The notes below the pieces were generated by a model, which saw only the letters and a program-made list of their open reading frames with translations, did not search any database and was not told where the DNA came from. Below, piece after piece: positions 25,469-34,470 of a DNA stretch of 51,296 bases (position 1 is its first letter; each line of letters opens with the position of its first letter). The position numbers and the translations under genes were made by a program. Source of the DNA: DATFMP01 sp035266845 (GTDB lineage: Bacteria; SAR324; JACQKK01); NCBI GenBank assembly GCA_035266845.1, contig DATFMP010000046.1, positions 1-51,296 on the forward strand, written 5' to 3'.

Positions 25469-27697
25469 TCATCGGTAGAGCTTGGTGTAGACGATGTACG
25501 AGAGGAAGACACGCTTCACGTAGCGCTGGGTCTCGCCGAAGGGGATGCGCTCCACGAACTCGTCCAGCGGCAGACCGCCGTAGCGGCGCACCCAGCGTTT
25601 CACATTGGTGGGACCCGCATTATAGGCCGCCGCCGCATAGAGCAGGTTCTCGTCAAAGCGCTTCAGCACGCGCTTGAGGTAGATCGTCCCGATCGGGATG
25701 TTGAGCTTGGGCGTGTGCAACTGGCCCTCGTCGTAGTCCAGCCCGTTGCGCTTGGCTATCTGGCGCGCCGTGCTGGGCATCAGCTGCATCAAGCCCTTGG
25801 CGCCCGCGTGCGAGTAGGCCGAGGTGAAGAACCGGCTCTCCTCGCGCATGATGGCGAAGATGAAATAGGGATCGATGCGCTCCTGCTCCGCCAGCCGCCG
25901 CACCACCTCCCAATGCGGACGCGGAAAGGCCCGGTGCCACAACGGGGTGTCGCCCGGCGTGCTGTTCCGCATCTGGTTCAGCTCGTGGTTGGCCAGCAGA
26001 CGCAGTTGCAGGTAGTGGCGGTTCAGGTAGTAGAACAGCGCCTGTGCCTCCTGCAGGGCATCGTCCGGCATGGGCTGCGCCACCACGTCGCGCAGCATCG
26101 CCGTGCCCAGGTCGTCCTCGCCCACCGAAAAGAGGAACAGGGCCTGCGGGAAGGGCGGCAGCTTCCACAGTGCTTCGATGTGCGGCGCCTGCACCGGCTG
26201 CGGCGCCTGGCCATTGCTGCCGTCACTGCCATCGCCCAGCGCGAACTTGGCGCCAGCCTGCTTCCATTGGGCCATGGCGGTGTAGTAGCCGTAGGGCCAG
26301 CGCTGCTCCATGTCCTTCCAGGTGGCCTGCCCCGCCTTCTCGTGGCCCTGCAGCATCTGCACGCGGCCCCGCCAGTAGTGCAGGCGTGCCTGATCCACCG
26401 GGTCGAACGGCTTGCTGTGGGCGATGGCCCGATCCAGCATGGGCACCGCCTCGCCGTAGGCCCGGCGCTCGATGGCGTTCCAGATCAGCTCCCAGTAGGC
26501 GTCGGAGGTCTCCTGCGTGGCCGGGAACTCCGTCTCCAGGCGCTTGAGCCAGAAGGCCACCGTCACGACGTCGTGCTGACCCTCGTTGTACTTCAGCAAT
26601 TCCAGGAAGATCGTGGGCAGCGACGGATCCTTGGGCGAGAGCTTCTCCAGCTCCTCCAGGTACTTGAGCACCGGGCCGATCTTGCGGCGCTTGAGCTGCA
26701 CGCGGATGGCCCAGATCAACTGCTGGCGGCGGTCGAAGGAGAAGCGCCGCATCACCGAGCCGGTGTTGACCTGCACCGCCGCGTGGTGCAGTGCATTGCC
26801 GCGGATCAGCGCCCGGAAGTACAGCCGCCCCAGCGACTTGGCGTAAGACGTGGCCAGCTCCGGCAGCGCCGGATTTTCCAGTTCCGCGGCCAGCTCGTCG
26901 AAGAGCCCCAGCGAGAACAGGCGCTCCGCCCGCGCGTAGTAGTCGGCGGCCGAGGGCACCGCGGCATTGGCCGGCCCCGGCGTGCCCGGCAGGGCCGCCC
27001 ACCGCTTGGCCGCCTCGGCATCCTTGGGATTGCGCCACAGCAGCAGCGTCAGCGATTTGCGCAGCGCCAGCCGATCCGGGGCGCTGGAGTCCCCCGCCAG
27101 CTCCCACAGCCGCAGCAGCAGGTCGTAGTCGTCCGAGTCCGGGGTGATGTTTTCCAGGTAGGTCGTGAGGTAGTCCATCTGCCGGGCCGGCGGCGCCGTG
27201 CCCGGGTCCAGCGTGAGTGTCGTGATCAGATCCCGCACGCGGTCGATCAGCACCGGGTCGGGGCTGGTCTCCAGCAGGGCCTCCAACGCCTTGAGCGCCC
27301 CGTCGTCATCCCCCGCCAGCACGTGGGTCTGCAGCAGCTCCCAGCGCCAGAACGCCGGCACGGCCATCGGCACGTCCAGTCCGGCCTGAAAGCCCTGCGC
27401 CGCCTTGGCAAGTTGCCCGGCCGCGGCCTGGCAGCGCGCCTGCACGAACTGCGTGTAAAGCCCGTCCAGCGGCGCGATCAGCTTCACGGGCGGGGCCGGC
27501 AGGGTGTCTCCGCACGGTGACCCGAAGGCCTCGGCCAGGGCCGCCGCGCGGGCATCCGGTGCGCTGCCGGCTTCGTCCGCATCCGGCGCGGCGAGCGAGA
27601 TCCCCGTGCCCACGCCGGCGAGCAGGCAAGCTGCCCACACGGCGAGCACGACGATCAGGCGCAGACGGCGCTGGCGGGCAATAGCGGCGCAATCCAT
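25469..27697 (-). CDS. slt: Soluble lytic murein transglycosylase (Slt family)
   Basis: Periplasmic enzyme that cleaves the MurNAc-GlcNAc bond to give 1,6-anhydro products. The 742-residue protein has an N-terminal signal (RRLRLIVVLAVWAACLLAGVGTGISLAA), a long superhelical alpha-domain of TPR-like helices (about 80-590) and a C-terminal lysozyme-like domain. The catalytic Glu (about 620) lies in IMREESRFFTSAYSHAGAKGLMQLMP; further motifs are AAYNAGPTNV and the RYVKRVF end. This is the Slt70 layout. ATG 27697 is preferred to TTG 27727, since neither has a strong ribosome site. It is divergent from the gene at 27763. Confidence 0.93.
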   Translation of the reverse strand: MDCAAIARQRRLRLIVVLAVWAACLLAGVGTGISLAAPDADEAGSAPDARAAALAEAFGSPCGDTLPAPPVKLIAPLDGLYTQFVQARCQAAAGQLAKAAQGFQAGLDVPMAVPAFWRWELLQTHVLAGDDDGALKALEALLETSPDPVLIDRVRDLITTLTLDPGTAPPARQMDYLTTYLENITPDSDDYDLLLRLWELAGDSSAPDRLALRKSLTLLLWRNPKDAEAAKRWAALPGTPGPANAAVPSAADYYARAERLFSLGLFDELAAELENPALPELATSYAKSLGRLYFRALIRGNALHHAAVQVNTGSVMRRFSFDRRQQLIWAIRVQLKRRKIGPVLKYLEELEKLSPKDPSLPTIFLELLKYNEGQHDVVTVAFWLKRLETEFPATQETSDAYWELIWNAIERRAYGEAVPMLDRAIAHSKPFDPVDQARLHYWRGRVQMLQGHEKAGQATWKDMEQRWPYGYYTAMAQWKQAGAKFALGDGSDGSNGQAPQPVQAPHIEALWKLPPFPQALFLFSVGEDDLGTAMLRDVVAQPMPDDALQEAQALFYYLNRHYLQLRLLANHELNQMRNSTPGDTPLWHRAFPRPHWEVVRRLAEQERIDPYFIFAIMREESRFFTSAYSHAGAKGLMQLMPSTARQIAKRNGLDYDEGQLHTPKLNIPIGTIYLKRVLKRFDENLLYAAAAYNAGPTNVKRWVRRYGGLPLDEFVERIPFGETQRYVKRVFLSYIVYTKLYR

Positions 27698-27762
27698 TGG
27701 CACCGAAGATGCTAGGATGAACGGCAAGGCGACCCCTCAACCACGAACCGAGCGCGGCTCCC

Positions 27763-28404
27763 GTGACGGATCGCAGCCCAAACCGACGACCGGCCCAGGA
27801 CCTGCTCTGGATGTTCCGCCACGCGGCGGAGCCACAGCCCCGTGAGGTAGCCTTCGATCCGTCGGACGCAATCTACCACCTCTATCGGCAGACCCGGAAT
27901 CCTTTCCTGGAGCGGGCCATTGCTCCATCGGCCCGCAAGCTTGAACGTTCGCCGGGAGACTTGCAACGGCTGTTCCGCTTCTTCCATCGCCACCGGCGAT
28001 ACGCCGTCGCGCCGGGCAACACCGAGCCGCCGTTCGACCGTCGCGGCCTGGAGCATCCCACTCCCCCTCCCCGGGCGGAAGCCCGCTACGTGGGGCCGGA
28101 GCAACTGCCCGGCGATCCGCGGCGCCTGCCCTGGATGGTCGAGGTGTTCTTCGGTGCCGTTCTTCAGCGGCTGCGGGAGCGTCCGGCCGCGTTCAAGACG
28201 GTCGTGGAGGAGCTGCTGGAGCAGTTCCGCCAGGACGGCATCCGCATCAAGATCTACGAGGCCTACCAGACGCTGCGGGACTGGGACGACCTGATGCGCA
28301 CCCTGGAGGAAATTGCCCGCTACCCGGCCCCGGAAACGTTCGACCTGTTCTGCAGCGCGCTCTTCGCCTACTACGACCTCGCCTATCCGCCGAACGAGGC
28401 CTGA
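27763..28404 (+). CDS. Hypothetical protein, 213 residues
   Basis: Not recognised. Start GTG 27763 is the first in frame after the divergent slt promoter area. The N-terminal 110 residues are basic and Pro-rich (LLWMFRHAAEP, IYHLYRQTRNPFLERAIAP, RLFRFFHRHRRYA); the rest is helical and acidic (WMVEVFFGAVLQRLRERPAAFKTVVEELLEQF, IKIYEAYQTLRDWDDLMRTLEEIARYPAPETFDLFCSALFAYYDLAY). There is no signal peptide or membrane segment. The ordinary codon use and clean spacing between slt and the globin gene (45-base convergent gap) support a real gene. Confidence 0.65.
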   Translation: MTDRSPNRRPAQDLLWMFRHAAEPQPREVAFDPSDAIYHLYRQTRNPFLERAIAPSARKLERSPGDLQRLFRFFHRHRRYAVAPGNTEPPFDRRGLEHPTPPPRAEARYVGPEQLPGDPRRLPWMVEVFFGAVLQRLRERPAAFKTVVEELLEQFRQDGIRIKIYEAYQTLRDWDDLMRTLEEIARYPAPETFDLFCSALFAYYDLAYPPNEA

Positions 28405-28449
28405 ACTTCGGCATTCCGCGCGCCGGAGCCACCGCCACGGCAGGCCGGC

Positions 28450-28866
28450 TCAGCGCTGAAAGTAGTAGGCGTCCTGGCGTTCCGGATGGGTGTTGATCAT
28501 CGCATCCGCGATGGCGGCCAGCCGCTGCTCCACCGCCTGCACGACCGCCTCCTCCGTTCCCACCTCGCGCAGGGCCTCGATCACCAGCCGCATCCATGCG
28601 TCGCGCTCCGCCTGTCCGATGCGGAAGCGCCGGTGCTTGAAGCGCAGAAACGGCCGCCCGTACTGCTCTGTGTAACGCCGGGGCCCGCCGAAAATCTCCA
28701 CGAAGTAGTCGAACTGCCGGGTGCGGGCCCGCTCCAGGTCTTCGAACATGGGGGCCAGCACCGGCTCGCGCTCCACCTTCTCGTAGAAGCGCTGCACCCA
28801 GCGCGCGATGCCCTCCTCGCCGCCCAGACGCTCCAGATCCACCGTCGTTGCGTTCGTGTCGCTCAT
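28450..28866 (-). CDS. Group II truncated haemoglobin
   Basis: Small haem protein (138 residues) of the 2-on-2 globin family, group II (trHbO-like), usually linked to oxygen binding or NO/peroxide handling. It shows Tyr28 (B10) in WVQRFYEKV, the proximal His78 in RPFLRFKHRRFRIG, and the group II Trp91 (G8) in ERDAWMRLVIEAL. The helical GG motifs (LGGEEGI and FGGPRRY) are also present. It lies on the minus strand, tail to tail with the unknown gene at 27763, with the VCBS operon divergent upstream. Confidence 0.9.
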   Translation of the reverse strand: MSDTNATTVDLERLGGEEGIARWVQRFYEKVEREPVLAPMFEDLERARTRQFDYFVEIFGGPRRYTEQYGRPFLRFKHRRFRIGQAERDAWMRLVIEALREVGTEEAVVQAVEQRLAAIADAMINTHPERQDAYYFQR

Positions 28867-29062
28867 GCCGTCCGGTTGGGCCCGATGCCGCAGGACTTCC
28901 GCGGGGCGCTCGCCGCGAGCCTCTGGCCCGCGCGCCCGCGATCATTACAGCACAGGGCACGGACCCCGGCAACGCGGCCCGTGGCGTCGCCCGCGAGCAG
29001 GGCCGCTGCGCACCGCCCCGCACGCATTTGGGCCCAATCCTGCATCGACAGGGTCTGACGTG

Positions 29063-29081
29063 CATGATAATCGCATGATAT
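29063..29081 (+). promoter_or_regulatory. Direct repeat GCATGATA, promoter/operator candidate for the VCBS operon
   Basis: GCATGATA occurs at 29063-29070 and 29074-29081, one helical turn apart, and overlaps a -10-like GATAAT (29066-29071). It lies in an A+T-rich patch between the divergent globin gene and the VCBS gene. The ATG at 29080 is within this block, which favours the later start at 29143. No good -35 was found. Confidence 0.3.
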
Positions 29082-29142
29082 GACTACACAATGCGGCCCC
29101 GGCCGCCCAACCGCGCGATCGCGACCAGCCCCGCTCCCCCCG

Positions 29143-32109
29143 ATGCCCAACGCCGGTGCCACGCCGACCCATCGCTCCCTTTCCTGCGTCCTGATGCTGG
29201 GGGTGGTCTGGCTGTGCGCGATGCTGGCCGGGCCGGGGCTTGCGCGGGGCGCGGATGCCAAGGCTCCCGCCGAGCCGTCCGCCGCTGAGCATAGCTGGGA
29301 GCGCGCCTTCTACGGGCCCTTCGATGGCTCCGAAGCGCTGCTGTACAGCGGGTCGCTCTTCTACAGCAAGCTGACCTTCGGCGACCTGGACGGCGACGGG
29401 TTGCCCGACCTGCTGGTGGGCAAGTCCGACGGCCACATCGACCGCTTCCAGAACGTGGGCAGCAAGGATGCGCCCCGCTGGCGGCTCGTGGAGGAAAATA
29501 TTACCGCGTTGCGCCCACAGGCGGCGGGCAAAGGCAGCCCGAGCACCGCGACGATCGACGCCGGCACCTACGCGGCGCCGGCCCTGGTGGACATCGACCA
29601 GGACGGCGACCTGGACCTGTTCGTGGGCACGGGCGACGGACGGCTGATGTTCTACCGCAACGTGGGCAATCCACGTCTGCCGGCCTTCGTGCTGGTCACG
29701 CCGAACTTCCTGGGCAAGGGCTTCGGCAACAGCATCGTGCCGGACTTCGCGGACGTGGACCTGAACCGCTCGCCCGACCTGTTCATCGGCAATGGCGCAG
29801 GGGACGTGTACCTGCTGGTCAACCAGGGCACCCAGCGCCAGGCGGCGTACTGCGTGCAGTTTCCGCCACCGGATGCGCTGCCGGACGAGAAACCGCCTTG
29901 CCAGCCCGTCCCGCAGCGGGTGGCCTCCATCGCACCGGAGAGCAACGCCGCACCCGGCGTGGTGGATTGGGACAGCGACGGCGACCCGGATCTGTTCGTG
30001 GGCAAAAGCAACGGCACCATCGCCTACTACGAGAACGGGGGCACCGCCACGGCGCCCGACTGGCGGCTGTCCGAGCGCCACTTCCAGGCCATCGATGACG
30101 GGGGCTACGCCGCACCGGCGTTCCTGGATGCCAACGGCGACGGCCGGCCCGACCTGTACGTGGGCAGCAGCACCAACAGCGTCACGCTGTATACGTACAA
30201 GGAGGCCCGCGGGCCGCTGGACGTGTGGAAGGTCACCAGCAACGCCCTGGACGTGCGGCGCTTCCGCAAGGAGATGAACCAGGCGATCGTCGCCACGGGC
30301 GACCTTGACGCGGACGGCGACCTGGACCTGATCGTGGGCGACCGTGGCGGTCACCTGCTGTGGCTGGAGAACGTGGGCACCCGCACCGCGCCAGCCTGGC
30401 GGCTAAAGCACGAGCACCTGCTGGCCGGTACCGTGCGGGAGAACGTCGCGCCCTGCCTGGTGGATATCGACGGCGACGGTGACCTGGACCTGCTCGTAGG
30501 CGGGGCGGATGGCCGCATCTGGCTGATGCGCAACGTGGGCACGCCCAAGGAAGCCCGCTTCACGCTGGAGACCACGAACTACGCCGGCATCGACGTGGGC
30601 GCGGATAGCGTGCCCGTAGCGTTCGATATCGACGGGGACGGCGATCCCGACCTGTTCGTGGGCAACCGGCGCGGACTGGTCGTCTTCTACCGCAACGAGG
30701 GCAGCAAGCAGGAGGCGGACTTCCGCCTGACCAGCGCGCGCTTCGCGGACGTGACGGCGCCGCTGCACGCCGTGCCGGCCTTCTTCGACTGGAACGGGGA
30801 CGGCAAGCCGGATCTCGTGCTGGGTTCGCGCAAGGGCGACCTGCAGCTCATCCTGAACGAGAACGACAAGGGCGACACGGAGCTGAAGAAGTGGAAGGTC
30901 GAGGCAGACCCTTGGTTCAGCTTCCACACCGCCGGGTACAGCGCGCCGAGCTTCGCGGACCTGAACGGGGACGGCACGCCGGATCTGCTGATCGGGGACG
31001 TGAACGGCAACGTGCAGCTCTGGTTCGACCGCGGCGCGCCCAAGCCTCTGACGGCGCAGCAGACCGAGCAGACCGCCGCGCCCAGTGGGGCCCCGCGCGG
31101 CCCCAACGTGGCCGGCACGCCCAGCACCGCGCCGGGCCCAGGCCCCATGCCCGTGCGGCCCACGTTCGAATCGCAGAGCGGCCTGACGGCCCTGGAGCCG
31201 ACCGAGGGAGCCGCGCCGGCACTCACCAGCCCGGCCACGGGCCTGACGGCGCCCGTGCAGACGGGGCCGCTGGAGCCCCTGTTCACCGCGGCAAGTCAGG
31301 CGCTGGGCGGCGTCAAGTTCAAGGGCCGCATCCGCCCCGCCTTCGGCGATCTGGACGGCGACGGCCGCATCGACGTGGTCGTGGGCACCACCGACGGCAA
31401 GCTGGCGTACTTCCACAACGATGGCACCAAGGCCGAGCCCAAGTGGACCCCGGCCGATGCCAACCTGGGCGGCTTCGATGGCGGCGGCAATCCCTCCCCG
31501 CTGCTCTACGACCTGGACGGGGACGGCCTGCTGGACCTCATCGTGGGCACGGAAGCGGGACAGGTGCGATTCTACCGCAACACGGGCACAAAAAGTGCGC
31601 CCGCCTTCACCTGGGTCAAAGACGCTCTGGCGAACATCAACGTGGGGCGCTATGCCGCGCCGGCCATGGGTTTGCTCAATAGCGACAAGTTCACCGACCT
31701 GCTGGTGGGAGACTTCCACGGGCACCTTTGGCTCTATGCCCGCGAGGGCGGGGCGCAGTCTTTGAATTTCAAGCTGGTGGATCGCCGCTTTGCCGGGGTG
31801 GATGTGGGTGTGGCCGCCGCGCCGTTCCTGGGCGATATCGACAACGACGGCAAGCCCGACCTGCTGGTGGGCTCCGATCAGGGACGGGTGAGCCTGTTCC
31901 AGCGCACCAAGGTGGACAAGAAGCACCCCGAGGGCTGGGCGTTGGGGCCGGACTACTTCCACGGCATCAAGTTCCCCTTCGGCACGAGCCCACGACTGGT
32001 GGATATCGATGGAGACGGAGACATGGACCTGCTGGTGGGCACGGAGAAGGGCACGATCTACTTCTACCGCAACGACGCCCTCAACCCGCCACCGGGGGCC
32101 CCGCAGTAA
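29143..32109 (+). CDS. Secreted protein with about 15 FG-GAP/VCBS-type beta-propeller repeats
   Basis: Exported 988-residue protein. Start ATG 29143 gives a signal peptide (RSLSCVLMLGVVWLCAMLAGPGLARGADA); ATG 29080 would put 21 atypical residues before it. The body consists of repeats of about 45-60 residues built on D-x-[DN]-x-D-G-x-x-D-L-x-V-G, then G-x-x-x-x-x-x-N-x-G (for example DLDGDGLPDLLVGKSDGH, DIDGDGDPDLFVGNRRG). I count ten repeats, a Pro/Thr/Gly-rich linker near residues 640-710, then five more: probably two beta-propellers joined by a flexible arm. DxDxDG loops are calcium-binding in known FG-GAP proteins. No membrane anchor or sorting signal is visible at the C-terminus. The CARDB-domain gene follows after 18 bases. 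Confidence 0.88.
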   Translation: MPNAGATPTHRSLSCVLMLGVVWLCAMLAGPGLARGADAKAPAEPSAAEHSWERAFYGPFDGSEALLYSGSLFYSKLTFGDLDGDGLPDLLVGKSDGHIDRFQNVGSKDAPRWRLVEENITALRPQAAGKGSPSTATIDAGTYAAPALVDIDQDGDLDLFVGTGDGRLMFYRNVGNPRLPAFVLVTPNFLGKGFGNSIVPDFADVDLNRSPDLFIGNGAGDVYLLVNQGTQRQAAYCVQFPPPDALPDEKPPCQPVPQRVASIAPESNAAPGVVDWDSDGDPDLFVGKSNGTIAYYENGGTATAPDWRLSERHFQAIDDGGYAAPAFLDANGDGRPDLYVGSSTNSVTLYTYKEARGPLDVWKVTSNALDVRRFRKEMNQAIVATGDLDADGDLDLIVGDRGGHLLWLENVGTRTAPAWRLKHEHLLAGTVRENVAPCLVDIDGDGDLDLLVGGADGRIWLMRNVGTPKEARFTLETTNYAGIDVGADSVPVAFDIDGDGDPDLFVGNRRGLVVFYRNEGSKQEADFRLTSARFADVTAPLHAVPAFFDWNGDGKPDLVLGSRKGDLQLILNENDKGDTELKKWKVEADPWFSFHTAGYSAPSFADLNGDGTPDLLIGDVNGNVQLWFDRGAPKPLTAQQTEQTAAPSGAPRGPNVAGTPSTAPGPGPMPVRPTFESQSGLTALEPTEGAAPALTSPATGLTAPVQTGPLEPLFTAASQALGGVKFKGRIRPAFGDLDGDGRIDVVVGTTDGKLAYFHNDGTKAEPKWTPADANLGGFDGGGNPSPLLYDLDGDGLLDLIVGTEAGQVRFYRNTGTKSAPAFTWVKDALANINVGRYAAPAMGLLNSDKFTDLLVGDFHGHLWLYAREGGAQSLNFKLVDRRFAGVDVGVAAAPFLGDIDNDGKPDLLVGSDQGRVSLFQRTKVDKKHPEGWALGPDYFHGIKFPFGTSPRLVDIDGDGDMDLLVGTEKGTIYFYRNDALNPPPGAPQ

Positions 32110-32127
32110 TCGCCGGGAGACGAGCCC

Positions 32128-33708
32128 ATGAGACACGGACGACTCATCGGACGGCTGGTGCTGGCAGGGATGCTGCTGGCGGGACTGTGGCTGGGGAGCG
32201 CGGCACACGCCGTGGATTCCGCCGCCGCGCCGACGGACGAGAACATCATCCTGCGCAGCATGGTGCTGGGAGAAACCAGCATCGCCCCCGGAGCCACGCA
32301 GCTGCTCCAGGTGACGGTCGCCAACACGAACCGACACGCCGTCACCATCGGCCTGCGCGCGGACCTGCGGGACAAGCACGACCGCCGCGTGGGCTCGCCC
32401 ATGATGCGCCGGGTGAACCTGCCCGCCAAGGACGAGGAGCGCTACCTCTTCAAGTTCCGCGCACCGGAGTCCGTGGGCGACTACGCCGTGCGCTTCGAGG
32501 TGTTCACGGGCGACTTCAAGCACGCGATCATCCCCGGCGCACCGGTGTTCTATTCGCCCTTCGCCGTGGGCGAGGGCCGGCCCGCGCCGCGCCCGGCTGC
32601 GGCACAGGAAGCCCGCGCGACCGCGCCGAACTTCCTCCCGCCCAGCGGGCTCAAGTTCGAGCGGCCGGACCTGCTGTGGGAGAACGTGACGGTGCCCAAG
32701 AGCGTGCTGCTGGGCGAGCCGCTGCACATCAAGGCCGACCTGCGCAACGTGGGCGGCGATCTGGCCCGCAACATCCAGGTGAGCCTCGTCTACTTCAACA
32801 CCAGCACGCCGGGCAACACGGAGCGCATCTCCGATTCGACGGTGCACATCCTGGCGCCGGGCGAGCGGCTGGAGATGGAGTTCGACGTCAACTTCCCGGA
32901 TGACGCGTTGCTGGGCGAGTACCAGGTGCGCCTGAGCATCGACCCCGCGGACACCATCGACGAGCTGAACAAGGCCAACAATGTGGTGACGACGGCCCCG
33001 TTCCGGCTGACGCGCATCAAGCTGGTGTTCCCCGAGCCCAACTACGCCTTCGAGGAACAGGGCCTGTTCCTGTTCCGGTGGGACAGCCTGCGCTACGACC
33101 AGTTCAAGGTGCAGGTGGGCACCAGCCCCAACTTCTCCAATCCGGGCGATTACTTCGATCTGCCCCAGGGCGAGAAGTGGACCCAGGAGAAGGAGATCGT
33201 GCCGCTGGAGGGCGAGCTGCCCTCCATGGCGCAGGGCCTGCTGGAAAAGACCGGCGCCCATCGGCTCTACTGGCGCGTGCAAGCGCGCAACAGCAAGACC
33301 GGGCGGACGGATTTCTCCGCGGTGCAGCCCTTCACCATCAAGCCTTCGCCCAAGCCCAAGGAGACCACCGCGCCGGCCGCGATGGAAAGCGCCCCCGCGG
33401 AGCCACAGGGCCAGCCAGAGCAGCCCGCCCAGCCGGAAATGACCCCGCAGTCCGGCGCGCCGGCCCAGCCGGGCGCCACCCCGCAGTCCGGCGAGATGGC
33501 TCAGCCCAGCGGAGCCGTGGAGACCGGCAGCACGGCTGAGCCCAGCAGCACCGCCCAGCCCGCGGAGCCGGCACCGCCCGGCGATGCAGCCCAGCCCGCG
33601 GAGCCGGCACCGCCGGCGGGATCCGGACCGTCGGGCGACATGCCCCAGCCCGGCGGCGGCACACAGCCGCAGGGCGCGGCGCCGTCCGGCGCGGCACCGC
33701 AGGGCTGA
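32128..33708 (+). CDS. Secreted CARDB-domain protein with Pro/Gln-rich tail
   Basis: Exported 526-residue protein. The signal peptide ends in GSAAHA (cleavage near 28). Visible parts: an N-terminal Ig-like domain (about 35-150: IAPGATQLLQVTVANTNRHAVTIGLRADL...SVGDYAVRFEVFTGDFK); a CARDB domain (about 180-295: GEPLHIKADLRNVGGDLARNIQVSLVYFN...IDPADTIDELNKANNVV); a fibronectin-like module (about 300-405); and a low-complexity tail of about 120 residues, rich in Pro, Gln, Ala, Ser and Gly with repeated PQSGAPAQPG/EPAPPGDAAQPA units. CARDB domains occur in surface adhesins. It follows the VCBS gene at 18 bases with GGGAGACG before the ATG. A GC hairpin follows the stop. Confidence 0.88.
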   Translation: MRHGRLIGRLVLAGMLLAGLWLGSAAHAVDSAAAPTDENIILRSMVLGETSIAPGATQLLQVTVANTNRHAVTIGLRADLRDKHDRRVGSPMMRRVNLPAKDEERYLFKFRAPESVGDYAVRFEVFTGDFKHAIIPGAPVFYSPFAVGEGRPAPRPAAAQEARATAPNFLPPSGLKFERPDLLWENVTVPKSVLLGEPLHIKADLRNVGGDLARNIQVSLVYFNTSTPGNTERISDSTVHILAPGERLEMEFDVNFPDDALLGEYQVRLSIDPADTIDELNKANNVVTTAPFRLTRIKLVFPEPNYAFEEQGLFLFRWDSLRYDQFKVQVGTSPNFSNPGDYFDLPQGEKWTQEKEIVPLEGELPSMAQGLLEKTGAHRLYWRVQARNSKTGRTDFSAVQPFTIKPSPKPKETTAPAAMESAPAEPQGQPEQPAQPEMTPQSGAPAQPGATPQSGEMAQPSGAVETGSTAEPSSTAQPAEPAPPGDAAQPAEPAPPAGSGPSGDMPQPGGGTQPQGAAPSGAAPQG

Positions 33709-33729
33709 GCGGCGCGCGGATCGTGGGGC

Positions 33730-33747
33730 GCCCCCGGCAGCGGGGGC
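33730..33747 (+). terminator. GC hairpin after the VCBS-CARDB unit
   Basis: GCCCCCG (33730-33736) pairs with CGGGGGC (33741-33747) around GCAG, 21 bases after the CARDB stop. There is no T-run. It marks the likely end of the two-gene transcript. Confidence 0.45.
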
Positions 33748-33863
33748 CCCTCCACGTCCGCTCCAACGTGCCTCCACAACAATTCCACTGGGATGCCTCA
33801 GCGCAACGGCCTAGACTGGCATTCTCCCGGCCGCAAGGCCGGTCACACGCCGTGGCAAGCCGC

Positions 33864-34220
33864 ATGAGCGAGCGGGACTGGAAACAGGAGTACGAACGGG
33901 CGTGCACAGCCGCCGGCACCGGCAGGGCCTGCCGGGCCTTCCCCGGCGCCGAGAAACGCCGGCACCCGCGCTTGCACACCAAGGGTCTGCGCCTACAGTC
34001 GGCCATTGCTGCCGGGCTGGCCCCGATCGACGTGCGGCCCGACCGCATCGAGTTCTTCGCCGAGGTGCCGATGCAGCCAGGGCAGCGCTTCTCCCTCCGC
34101 CGCGAGGCAGGCCCGCCCAGCGATGTGGAGGTCGTGGCCTGCCTGCTGGAAGAGACGGACGCCGACCTGCTGGAAGTCCGCTACCGCGTGTGCTGCCGCC
34201 TGCTGTCCCCGAGGAACTGA
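33864..34220 (+). CDS. PilZ-like small protein
   Basis: Cytoplasmic protein, 118 residues from ATG 33864. KRRHPRLHTKGLRLQSAI resembles the R-x-x-x-R start of PilZ domains, followed by three beta segments (IEFFAEVPMQPGQRFSLRRE, VEVVACLLEETDADLLEVRYRVCCRLL). The second PilZ motif (D/N-x-S-x-x-G) needed for c-di-GMP contact is not obvious, so this may be a degenerate PilZ that does not bind the nucleotide. It stands alone between the CARDB gene and gap. The family call is tentative. Confidence 0.5.
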   Translation: MSERDWKQEYERACTAAGTGRACRAFPGAEKRRHPRLHTKGLRLQSAIAAGLAPIDVRPDRIEFFAEVPMQPGQRFSLRREAGPPSDVEVVACLLEETDADLLEVRYRVCCRLLSPRN

Positions 34221-34470
34221 AGCCCCCACCGCATCTCGCACCCGGCCATCGCGCCGCACCATCGCGCCAAGCTGACCGCATCACGCCTCACCTCGCGAGC
34301 GGCAGACCTGTGCCGTGCCCCGTGCCGCGCGGCTGGTCAGCCCAAAGGCGCCCATGCTAACGTGAAGGAAGGCGAAAGCTGACCGATACAGGGGGATTGG
34401 CATTGACTGAGCCGCGGCGTGCCCGTGCGGGGGCTGGGCCGGCACCGCGAAGCACCAAGGAGAACACCAC

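Noticed and set aside
29080..29142. Upstream ATG for the VCBS gene
   Set aside because: It lies inside the GCATGATA promoter-like block, and it would place a Pro/Arg-rich stretch before the signal peptide.
29350..32080. Tandem DNA repeats, possible CRISPR-like array
   Set aside because: The periodicity comes from codons for repeated DxDGDGxxDLxVG motifs; units vary in length and sequence and are in frame.
30403..33777. Minus-strand open frame of over 1100 codons opposite the VCBS and CARDB genes
   Set aside because: Product is His/Gln/Arg/Gly-rich with no domain; it is the antisense image of GC-rich repeat coding sequence.
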